From: Treponema brennaborense
Lineage (GTDB): Bacteria; Spirochaetota; Spirochaetia; Treponematales; Treponemataceae
DNA length: 64,000 nt
Direction: 5' to 3'
NCBI GenBank assembly: GCA_023666275.1
Contig: JAMPCJ010000002.1
Span: 124,001-188,000 of the forward strand
Part shown: in pieces, positions 17,141-24,412 of the stretch
Layout: the number at the start of each line of letters is the position of its first letter
How positions within the stretch are numbered: position 1 is the first letter of the stretch
Notes under the pieces: model-generated
Seen by the model: the letters and a program-made list of their open reading frames with translations, nothing else
Databases searched by the model: none
What the model was told of the DNA's origin: nothing
Made by a program: the position numbers and the translations under genes

Positions 17141-19270
17141 ATGAGCGGACAATCCGTATTTCCCGAATGGAAAAACTTTTTGGGAACAAAAGACGACGCG
17201 GAATCGGCGGCGTTCATCAAACATGTTGTAAAACGATCCGGGGAAATACGGGAATACGACCGTTTGAAAATCCGCGCGGCAATCGGCAAAGCTATCGAAG
17301 CGGTGGAAAAAAGACCGGATCCGGACAAAGCCGAACGCCTTACGGACTGCGCGGAAGAACGGCTGCGGCTTATGATGGCGGGACGGCATGAACATTCTAT
17401 TCCGGCAATCGAAGAAATTCAGGATATTGTGGAAACGACGCTCATTGAATGCAAAGAAGTCGCCATAGCAAAATCATATATTTTGTACCGCGCAAAACAC
17501 GAAGCAATCCGCGACGCAAAACAGCTTATGCTCGATATAAACGCGACTATGAACGGATATTTAAGCCAATCCGACTGGCGCGTGAATGAAAACGCGAACG
17601 TAAATTATTCGCTCGGCGGCTTGATTCTGCATAATTCCGGAACGATAACCGCGAACTACTGGCTGAAAAATATTTATTCCAAAGAAATCGCAGAAGCCCA
17701 TAAAACGGCGGCGTTTCATATTCACGATCTTTCGATGTTTTCCGGCTACTGCGCGGGATGGTCGATCAGACAGCTGGTTGAAGAAGGTCTCGGCGGCGTG
17801 CCGGATAAAATAACATCGACGCCGGCAGCGCATTTATCGACGCTTGTCAACCAAATCGTCAATTTTCTCGGCATTATGCAGAACGAATGGGCAGGCGCAC
17901 AGGCATTCAGTTCCTTTGACACATATCTTGCGCCGTTTGTCCGCAAAGACAATCTCTCCGAAAAAGAAGTCCGCCAATGCATTCAAAGTTTTATTTACGG
18001 CGTCAATACGCCGAGTCGCTGGGGCTCGCAGGCACCGTTCACGAATATAACGCTTGACTGGATATGTCCCGATGATTTGAAAAACAAGCCGGCAGTCGTC
18101 GGCGGAAAAGAAATGCCGTTTACATACGGCGACTGCCAAGCCGAAATGAACATGATAAACAAGGCGTTTATTCAGCTGATGATTTTCGGAGATGCAGCGG
18201 GGCGCGGCTTCGCGTATCCGATTCCGACATATAACATTACCAAAAACTTCGACTGGGACAGCGAAAATGCGCAGCTGCTTTTCGAAATGACTGCGCAGTA
18301 CGGCACGCCGTACTTTCAGAACTTCGTCAATTCCGATTTAAATCCGAATGATGTGCGTTCAATGTGCTGCCGTCTGCAATTGGATAAACGGGAACTGCGG
18401 AAACGCGGCGGCGGCTTATTCGGCTCCGATGAATTTACCGGTTCGCTCGGCGTTGTTACCATCAACCTGCCGCAAATAGGATATCTTGCAAAAACGGAGC
18501 AGCAGTTTTTCGCGCGGCTCAACTATCTTATGGATCTCGCAAAAGAAAGCTTGAGCACAAAACGGAAAGTTATTCAGCGGCTCCTCGACGGAGGTTTATT
18601 TCCCTATACGCGCCGCTATCTTTCCAAACTGGACAATCATTTCAACACAATCGGTTTGTGCGGCATGAACGAATGCTGCCTGAATTTTCTCGGCTGCGAC
18701 ATTACGGATCCGCGCGGCAAAGCTTTCGCCGAAAAAATGCTGAACCACATGCGGCAGCGGCTTGCGGACTATCAGGAAGAAACAGGCGAATTATTCAATC
18801 TCGAAGCAACGCCGGCAGAAAGCACTTCATACAGACTTGCCCGCCACGACAAAGAGCAGTTTCCGGATATTATCACATCGGGTACAACCGATCCGTTTTA
18901 CACCAATTCGAGCCAGCTTCCGGTCGATTACACAGACGACATATTCGAGGCGCTCGATCATCAGGAAGCTCTTCAGACAAAATATACCGGCGGAACGGTT
19001 TTTCACGCGTTCATGGGCGAAGCGATTAAAGACTGGAAAACATGCAGGGATTTGGTGCGTTCAATCACGGCAAATTACCGCATTCCGTATTTGACTATAT
19101 CGCCGATATATTCGATTTGCCGCGTGCACGGCTACCTGAACGGCGAACATTTCGAATGTCCGAAATGCAAAGCGGAAGCGGAAGCGGAACTGAAGCGGAA
19201 ACTCGGCGCGCTGGAACGGGAGCGGGAAGAACTTATAAAAAAACAGAACGTATATGAAACCGAAAAATAA
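17141..19270 (+). CDS. nrdD: Anaerobic ribonucleoside-triphosphate reductase NrdD, catalytic subunit without glycyl-radical segment
   Basis: Class III reductase that makes deoxynucleotides without oxygen. The 709 residues hold an N-terminal ATP-cone (about 28-120, VKRSGEIREYDRLKIRAA), the ten-stranded barrel core (YSLGGLILHNSGTITANYWL, GVNTPSRWGSQAPFTNITLD, SLGVVTINLPQIG) and the start of the C-terminal zinc site (ICRVHGYLNGEHF and CPKC). Where other NrdDs continue into the RVxGYxRPVxxWN glycyl-radical motif, this one has a charged, coiled-coil-like tail (LKRKLGALEREREELIKKQ) and a stop. The missing motif is in the gene at 19395. The enzyme therefore appears to be two-part. It starts immediately after nrdR. 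Confidence 0.93.
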   Translation: MSGQSVFPEWKNFLGTKDDAESAAFIKHVVKRSGEIREYDRLKIRAAIGKAIEAVEKRPDPDKAERLTDCAEERLRLMMAGRHEHSIPAIEEIQDIVETTLIECKEVAIAKSYILYRAKHEAIRDAKQLMLDINATMNGYLSQSDWRVNENANVNYSLGGLILHNSGTITANYWLKNIYSKEIAEAHKTAAFHIHDLSMFSGYCAGWSIRQLVEEGLGGVPDKITSTPAAHLSTLVNQIVNFLGIMQNEWAGAQAFSSFDTYLAPFVRKDNLSEKEVRQCIQSFIYGVNTPSRWGSQAPFTNITLDWICPDDLKNKPAVVGGKEMPFTYGDCQAEMNMINKAFIQLMIFGDAAGRGFAYPIPTYNITKNFDWDSENAQLLFEMTAQYGTPYFQNFVNSDLNPNDVRSMCCRLQLDKRELRKRGGGLFGSDEFTGSLGVVTINLPQIGYLAKTEQQFFARLNYLMDLAKESLSTKRKVIQRLLDGGLFPYTRRYLSKLDNHFNTIGLCGMNECCLNFLGCDITDPRGKAFAEKMLNHMRQRLADYQEETGELFNLEATPAESTSYRLARHDKEQFPDIITSGTTDPFYTNSSQLPVDYTDDIFEALDHQEALQTKYTGGTVFHAFMGEAIKDWKTCRDLVRSITANYRIPYLTISPIYSICRVHGYLNGEHFECPKCKAEAEAELKRKLGALEREREELIKKQNVYETEK

Positions 19271-19303
19271 CTTGCGGAAAAAATTATTTATACGTTTTTC
19301 CGA

Positions 19304-19361
19304 AAAAATATAGCGTTCACGGCTTTACAAAAAATGCCAAAAAGCGCTATATTTAGCGTGA
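19304..19361 (+). promoter_or_regulatory. Second NrdR-box-like pair and promoter before the glycyl-radical gene
   Basis: Within the 124-nt gap after nrdD, AATATAGCGTTCAC (19307-19320) and GCGCTATATTTAGCG (19344-19358) form mirrored sites with cores TATAGCG and CGCTATA, about 43 bp across, nearly the same geometry as the pair before nrdR. TTTACA (19324-19329) and TATATT (19348-19353) with an 18-nt spacer give a possible promoter in which the second box covers the -10 element. Confidence 0.6.
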
Positions 19362-19394
19362 AAACAACAGACATACAAAATACGGGAGGACAGT

Positions 19395-19961
19395 ATGTTG
19401 AATACGGAAACATCATGCACAGACATTTCGGCATTGGATGCCGAAATAGCAGAAGTAAAAAAAGCATTGGCAGACGTTCACGGAACGGAAACAGAAGTAT
19501 ACGCCCGCATAGTCGGATATTATCGGTCAGTCCGCAATTGGAACAAAGGAAAACGGGATGAATACAATCTGCGCAAACAATTTATTTGTCCGGAACCGCA
19601 TGAAACGGCGCAAATAACACCGAACAGCGAAATCACCGTTTCCGCCGCAGAAAACGCACAAGAAGAAAATACGCCGCAAAAAGCCGAATCGTATGAATTT
19701 TTTGCCAGAAAAACGTGTCCGAACTGCCCGCCGGTGAAAGAATATTTAGCCCATTCGGCAATGCGCGGCACGCTTGTAGACGTAGACAGCGAACAGGGAC
19801 TTGCCCGCGCGGCGGAAAAAGGCGTTTTTGCGGCACCGACGGTTATTTTATATACAGCGGACGGAACCGAAGTTGCACGAGCGCACGATGTTCAGGGAGT
19901 AAATGCAATCATGCAGCAATATGCGGAAACAATTCGGCAAGATGCTGTTGCGGCTTATTGA
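19395..19961 (+). CDS. Separate glycyl-radical subunit of class III RNR fused to a CPNC redoxin domain
   Basis: A 188-residue protein with three parts: an N-terminal amphipathic helix (about 10-28), the NrdD glycyl-radical motif TEVYARIVGYYRSVRNWNKG with the predicted radical Gly41, and after a linker (65-97) a thioredoxin/glutaredoxin-like domain with active-site CPNC (Cys108, Cys111) and the cis-Pro region FAAPTVILY. It supplies exactly the segment missing from NrdD. GGGAGG precedes the ATG; nrdG follows after 5 nt. Inferred role: it docks on NrdD, carries the radical made by NrdG, and may also deliver electrons as the redoxin. Not a frameshift artefact, because it has its own leader, ribosome site and N-terminal helix. 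Confidence 0.85.
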   Translation: MLNTETSCTDISALDAEIAEVKKALADVHGTETEVYARIVGYYRSVRNWNKGKRDEYNLRKQFICPEPHETAQITPNSEITVSAAENAQEENTPQKAESYEFFARKTCPNCPPVKEYLAHSAMRGTLVDVDSEQGLARAAEKGVFAAPTVILYTADGTEVARAHDVQGVNAIMQQYAETIRQDAVAAY

Positions 19962-19966
19962 TCGGT

Positions 19967-20692
19967 ATGTGCGGCATCGGCACGTTGGTAAAAACCTCGC
20001 TTGTTGACTTTCCCGGCCGAATTGCCGCCGCTGCATTCCTCAAAGGCTGCAATTTGCGGTGCCCGTACTGTTATAATGCGGAGCTTGCAACAGGCAGCAT
20101 AGACGGCGCGCAAACAGTTACTTTCGAAGAAATCACTGCGCATCTCAAAAAACGAAAAAATGTTTTATCCGGTTTTGTTCTGTCAGGCGGAGAAGCTTTG
20201 CTCTCTCCGTATTTTCCCACCCTTGTCAAAACAGCGCGCAGTTTCGGATACGCAATAAAACTGGACACAAACGGCACAATGCCGGATATGCTCACCGAAA
20301 TTTTGGAAAATCCGGAACTTTGTCCCGATTTTATATCGCTTGACGTAAAAACTTCGCCGGAACGCTACATAGAATTATCCGCAGCAGGCTCGCTTGATGA
20401 AATTTCGCGCATGTATCAGCAAAGCATCAAGCGGTCAATAAAACTTATTTCCGCGCTTCCGGCAGACAAGCGGGAATTCAGGACGGTACTTGTGCCGGGA
20501 CTTGTCGGCGAACGCGAAATACGGAAAATCGCATCATTGCTCCCCGAAGATGCCGCTTGGATGTTCGCGCCGTTCAAAAATAAAAACTGCCTTGACGTCA
20601 ACTACACAGCAGTCCGGCCTTACCCCGAAGACGCCGCAAAAAATCTCGTACATCTTGCAAAATCGATAATTTCCGGCGCCGTGCTGCGCTGA
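19967..20692 (+). CDS. nrdG: Anaerobic RNR activating protein NrdG (radical SAM)
   Basis: Radical-SAM enzyme that generates the glycyl radical on class III RNR. The 241 residues start MCGIGTLVKTSLVDFPGR, carry the 4Fe-4S motif CNLRCPYC (Cys28, Cys32, Cys35), the GGEALLSP motif and a C-terminal half typical of this subfamily (DTNGTMPD, SLDVKTSPERY). It lies 5 nt after the glycyl-radical gene, which supports that protein as its substrate. Longer in-frame reading upstream overlaps the preceding gene and was not used. Confidence 0.93.
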   Translation: MCGIGTLVKTSLVDFPGRIAAAAFLKGCNLRCPYCYNAELATGSIDGAQTVTFEEITAHLKKRKNVLSGFVLSGGEALLSPYFPTLVKTARSFGYAIKLDTNGTMPDMLTEILENPELCPDFISLDVKTSPERYIELSAAGSLDEISRMYQQSIKRSIKLISALPADKREFRTVLVPGLVGEREIRKIASLLPEDAAWMFAPFKNKNCLDVNYTAVRPYPEDAAKNLVHLAKSIISGAVLR

Positions 20693-20784
20693 CAAATCCG
20701 GCAGGCACTTCGTGAAAACAGCTTCACCGTGATAATGCTTTTATGCAATTCTTTTACGTCGGAAATCTTCACTGATACTGAAAA

Positions 20785-20816
20785 CAGTTTACCAAAACTG
20801 AAAAAAATGCTTTAAT
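20785..20816 (+). promoter_or_regulatory. Promoter and palindrome upstream of ilvE
   Basis: TTTACC (20788-20793), 17-nt spacer, TTTAAT (20811-20816) resembles a sigma-70 promoter. The -35 region is covered by a perfect inverted repeat CAGTTT-ACCA-AAACTG (20785-20800), a plausible operator for an unknown regulator. It is about 40 nt from the ilvE start. Confidence 0.4.
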
Positions 20817-20854
20817 AGCGTGATTGAACATATTTTTTTACAGGAGATGCTCCG

Positions 20855-21880
20855 ATGGAAAAAAAAGATATTAAATGGGAAGAACTCGGCTTCGATTACG
20901 TAAAAACCGATTTCCGTTTTGTTTCGAATTACAAAAACGGAAAATGGGATGACGGCGAAATCACAAGCGATGCCACGGTATCAATCAGTGAATGCGCCGG
21001 CGTTCTGCAATATGCCCAAACATGTTTCGAAGGACTGAAAGCATACACCACGGAAGACGGACGAATTGTCTGCTTCCGTCCGGATTTAAATGCGGAACGC
21101 ATGAAGCAATCCGCGGAACGCTTGGAAATGCCGGTATACCCGAAAGACGCATTTATCGCGGCAGTCCATAAAGTTGTCGAAGCAAATGCCGCCTGGGTAC
21201 CGCCGTACGGATCCGGCGCAACGTTATATATCCGCCCGTACATGTTTGCAACAAACGCAGTCATCGGCGTAAAACCTGCCACGGAATACCAGTTCCGCAT
21301 TTTGGTAACTCCGGTCGGTCCGTACTTCAAAGGCGGCGCAAAACCGCTTACCGTCAGAATATCCGATTTTGATCGGGCGGCGCCGCACGGAACCGGACAT
21401 ATCAAAGCCGGCCTTAATTATGCCATGAGCCTTCACGCTATTGTCGATGCACATAACTGCGGCTATGCCGAAAATATTTATCTGGATCCGGCTACGCGCA
21501 CAAAAATAGAAGAAACCGGCGGTGCGAATATCATTTTCGTAACAAAAGACGATAAAATTCTAACGCCGAAATCCGCAAGCATTTTGCCGTCCATTACGCG
21601 CCGTTCTCTGCTTCAAGTTGCCCGCGATTATCTGCATCTTGAAGCCGAAGAAAAAGAAATTCCGCTTGCGGATGTTCCGAATTTCGCCGAGTGCGGATTG
21701 TGCGGAACAGCGGCTGTTATTTCTCCGGTCGGAAAAATTGTCGATCACGGAAAAGAAATTTGCTTTCCCTCCGGCATGGAAAAAATGGGACCGATCACGC
21801 AGAAACTGTACGATACGCTTACCGGCATTCAAATGGGACATTTGTCCGCGCCGGAAGGCTGGATCGAACAAATAATGTAG
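20855..21880 (+). CDS. ilvE: Branched-chain amino acid aminotransferase
   Basis: PLP enzyme of fold class IV that interconverts branched-chain amino acids and their 2-oxo acids. The 341 residues have the family pattern: LQYAQTCFEGLKAY, RPYMFATN, the PLP lysine in GTGHIKAGLNYA, the IEETGGANIIFV stretch and ECGLCGTAAVISPVG near the end. Length fits class II BCATs. CAGGAGATG lies before the ATG. No other branched-chain synthesis gene is in the window. Confidence 0.95.
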   Translation: MEKKDIKWEELGFDYVKTDFRFVSNYKNGKWDDGEITSDATVSISECAGVLQYAQTCFEGLKAYTTEDGRIVCFRPDLNAERMKQSAERLEMPVYPKDAFIAAVHKVVEANAAWVPPYGSGATLYIRPYMFATNAVIGVKPATEYQFRILVTPVGPYFKGGAKPLTVRISDFDRAAPHGTGHIKAGLNYAMSLHAIVDAHNCGYAENIYLDPATRTKIEETGGANIIFVTKDDKILTPKSASILPSITRRSLLQVARDYLHLEAEEKEIPLADVPNFAECGLCGTAAVISPVGKIVDHGKEICFPSGMEKMGPITQKLYDTLTGIQMGHLSAPEGWIEQIM

Positions 21881-21921
21881 TGCTGACTGCCGAACTTTTC
21901 GGCAGATTATGCGCCCGCAAT

Positions 21922-21950
21922 AAAAAACGGCGGATCTTCGGTCCGCCGTT
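21922..21950 (-). terminator. Intrinsic terminator after kduI
   Basis: Stem AACGGCGGA (21926-21934) and TCCGCCGTT (21942-21950) with a 7-nt loop; on the minus strand it is followed by six Ts. It lies about 32 nt past the kduI stop and also separates the convergent ilvE. Confidence 0.8.
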
Positions 21951-21982
21951 AAAAACAAACTATAATAAACTGAGGGATATTT

Positions 21983-22825
21983 TCAGCGCAAATCCTCTGT
22001 TTTTATCCAGTCTTGATCATCGTAGGCGCGGTTTTCGCCGCACATTGCCCAGATAAATGTATAATTGCTGGTACCGCAGCCGGAATGAATGGACCAGCTC
22101 GGATTCAAAATCGCTTCCTCATTATGCATCACAACACTGCGGGTTTCCTGCGGTTCTCCCATAAAATGGAACACAACATTTTCTTTTGGCACATCAAAAT
22201 AAAAATATACCTCCATGCGGCGTTCATGTGTATGAGCCGGCATCGTATTCCAAACGGAACCTTCGGCAAGCGCCGTAACTCCCATTGAAAGCTGGCAGGT
22301 ATCAAGCACATCCGGATGGATAAATTGATTTATCGTCCGTTCATTCGCCGTTTTTTTATCGCCGAGCTGTTTTTTTATGCAGTCGTTCTTCGTTATCAAT
22401 TTTGCCGGATACGAGGTATGAGCAGGCGACGAACACATATAAAATTTCGCAGGATTGGAACTGTCATCGCTTGACAGCTCGATTTTTTTTGTTCCCATAG
22501 GAAGATACAGCGCCGTAATGCGGTCAAGATGATACACCGTGCCGTCGGCGGAAACAGATCCGCTGCCGCCGATATTGATTATGCCAAGCTCACGGCGCTC
22601 AAGGAAAAATTTCACGCCGAAATTTTTCCAGCAGTCAATATTTTTTTCGATATTAAGCGTCTGCTTTACCGGCTTCGCGCCGAGCACAACAATACGGTCT
22701 ATATGAGAATAAACAACCGAAACATCATCGTCTTTGAAAATATTTTCAATCAAAAATTCCTTGCGTATTTCTGCGGTATTATATCGCTGAAAATCTTTCT
22801 GATTCGCAGAATATCGTGTATCCAT
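21983..22825 (-). CDS. kduI: 4-deoxy-L-threo-5-hexosulose-uronate isomerase KduI
   Basis: Isomerises 5-keto-4-deoxyuronate to 3-deoxy-D-glycero-2,5-hexodiulosonate in breakdown of unsaturated uronates from pectin or glycosaminoglycans. The 280 residues (ATG at 22823-22825, GGAGG upstream) match the cupin family: RYSANQKDFQRYNTAEIRKEF, MPAHTHERRMEVYFYFD with the zinc His and Glu ligands, and NPSWSIHSGCGTSNYTFIWAM. No other uronate gene lies here, so the rest of the route must be elsewhere. It is transcribed alone between its own promoter and terminator. Confidence 0.95.
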   Translation of the reverse strand: MDTRYSANQKDFQRYNTAEIRKEFLIENIFKDDDVSVVYSHIDRIVVLGAKPVKQTLNIEKNIDCWKNFGVKFFLERRELGIINIGGSGSVSADGTVYHLDRITALYLPMGTKKIELSSDDSSNPAKFYMCSSPAHTSYPAKLITKNDCIKKQLGDKKTANERTINQFIHPDVLDTCQLSMGVTALAEGSVWNTMPAHTHERRMEVYFYFDVPKENVVFHFMGEPQETRSVVMHNEEAILNPSWSIHSGCGTSNYTFIWAMCGENRAYDDQDWIKTEDLR

Positions 22826-22845
22826 CAATAAACCTCCGATTTGTG

Positions 22846-22874
22846 ATTATAACAAAAAATTTATCTATTCTCAA
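22846..22874 (-). promoter_or_regulatory. Sigma-70 type promoter of kduI
   Basis: Minus strand TTGAGA (22869-22874), 17-nt spacer, TATAAT (22846-22851), about 20 nt before the kduI start. Confidence 0.75.
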
Positions 22875-22946
22875 GCAAAAAACAAGCAGCCCGTTTTTTG
22901 CCGATTAAAACTATTTCTTTCCGCCGGCAGATTATTCCCAATGCCG

Positions 22947-24104
22947 TTATTCGGCAGCCGCAAAAGCCTGCGAATGATATTCTCCGTATTCACAGCCGCA
23001 ATTTTCTATTTTTGCCTGTTCCAATATTTCAAGCGATTTTTTCACTTTTTTGAAAATGCGAACTTCGCCTGTGCCGTTTGCCCCGCTCCATAAATTGCGG
23101 TGCGCAATAATGCCGGCAGGCGATTCCCGAAGCAGAAACAGCATATCGGATTTTTTGCAGGCGACAGCAAAATCGACCAGGAACTTTTTATTCTGCGCCG
23201 TAATAGTCCACTGGATATCATCGTTTGATTCATTGACTGAATACGAAACCGCATTTTTATGAAAAAAAGAGAACGGACTGAATTCGTATTTTTTCCCTTC
23301 ATGAAACAAAAAAACAAGCAGGCTTCGTTTGTATTCCCGCCCGAAAACAACAGGCGTTCCGCCTCCGATAACGAAACAGCTGTCCTGCAGAACACAATCG
23401 GATATAACGCTCTTCAGCTTGCAGCAGGAAAGCCACAGCCACGGATTGATAAAATCGCATCCCCAGCTTTTTCCCGCATAGCCGAATGATGTGCCCGGCT
23501 TTACAACGTATTCCTCGCCGTCAAGCATAACAGTGCCCGAATACAGCGTTTTTATGCCCTGCACATGCCAATTCATATCGGCTGCATGAAGTTTTCGGAA
23601 GAACCAAGACGAAAGATAGCCGATACTGTACGGAATGTTTTTTTGCAGTTTTAAATCCCATTGCATAAAACCGGCATCAGACATATATTCTTTTTTCACG
23701 GAATTTTCGGCAGACATGGAAACGGAACCGCTTATTGCCGTTTCGCTCATAAAACAATTGCCGACGCGCAATTCGAGCGTGCGTTTCCCGAACTGCAAAT
23801 CCCTGCACGGAAAAAAGCCGTGCATCTGTTTTGCTTTTTTGCCCCAAACACCGGCTTTAATCATGACATAAGACGGCCGCGCAGATTTGGCAGACGAATC
23901 ATTTTGCCGTGATTGACCGAGCACGATATTGTCGGGACTCAGTCCGGGATTCACAATAAAATATTCTATAAAAAATGTTTTTGCTTCACCTGTATGTTTG
24001 TTGTAACCGGTAAAAACATGCCGCCAAAAATCATACCCGTTTTTTTTCAGCGAGCCTTTCAGCATGTACGCATTTCTTTTCCGGTTCTCACGCGAAATAT
24101 TCAT
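22947..24104 (-). CDS. Tocopherol-cyclase-like domain protein
   Basis: A 385-residue protein without membrane segments. Motifs fit the tocopherol cyclase-like family (PF14249): RNAYMLKGSLKKNGYDFW, FTGYNKHTGEAKTFFIEYF, MHGFFPCRDLQFG, TSFGYAGKSWGCDF and NPWLWLSC. Bacterial members occur in anaerobes that make no tocopherol; their reaction is not known to me. The first ten residues are basic. It stands between kduI and a small hypothetical gene on the same strand; a shared role with kduI is not evident. Confidence 0.75.
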   Translation of the reverse strand: MNISRENRKRNAYMLKGSLKKNGYDFWRHVFTGYNKHTGEAKTFFIEYFIVNPGLSPDNIVLGQSRQNDSSAKSARPSYVMIKAGVWGKKAKQMHGFFPCRDLQFGKRTLELRVGNCFMSETAISGSVSMSAENSVKKEYMSDAGFMQWDLKLQKNIPYSIGYLSSWFFRKLHAADMNWHVQGIKTLYSGTVMLDGEEYVVKPGTSFGYAGKSWGCDFINPWLWLSCCKLKSVISDCVLQDSCFVIGGGTPVVFGREYKRSLLVFLFHEGKKYEFSPFSFFHKNAVSYSVNESNDDIQWTITAQNKKFLVDFAVACKKSDMLFLLRESPAGIIAHRNLWSGANGTGEVRIFKKVKKSLEILEQAKIENCGCEYGEYHSQAFAAAE

Positions 24105-24140
24105 ATAAATATTTTCGGATTTTTATAAGTTAAATTGAGA

Positions 24141-24380
24141 TTATTTTTTTCCGGGGAAAACGTTGCTGAGCGTTTTTTCTATATCCGTATCCGGCAGTAT
24201 ATCGGAGAAATTTTCGTCAAGAAATTCAAAACATTCTATTGCATTCCGCTGAATATGCTCGTACCAAATTGCATATAATTCTTCAGTTAAAGAACCCGGA
24301 TACGGGGCGCCCTGCACATCGGAAACCAGTTTCTTCAGTTTTTCAGCACATTTTTTCAATTTTTTATCCATGTTCATCAT
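24141..24380 (-). CDS. Small hypothetical protein, 79 residues
   Basis: Not recognised. The product is helical, with a basic Lys-rich N-terminus (KKLKKCAEKLKKLVSDV) and an acidic C-terminal half (CFEFLDENFSDILPDTDIEK). It is Cys- and aromatic-containing but has no membrane segment. A GGAG lies just before the ATG at 24378-24380; ATGs 1 and 3 codons downstream are possible too. It follows the M16C peptidase gene by 32 nt on the same strand, so the two may be co-transcribed. Confidence 0.6.
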   Translation of the reverse strand: MMNMDKKLKKCAEKLKKLVSDVQGAPYPGSLTEELYAIWYEHIQRNAIECFEFLDENFSDILPDTDIEKTLSNVFPGKK

Positions 24381-24412
24381 TCAGCTCCGAAAAAAAATCA
24401 GCTTACGCTTTA

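Noticed and set aside
19268-19400. The nrdD stop could be a frameshift or sequencing error splitting one gene
   Set aside because: The gap is 124 nt with a ribosome site, promoter-like elements and NrdR boxes, and both sides have extra helical sequence not found in one-piece NrdDs, so a simple error cannot join them.
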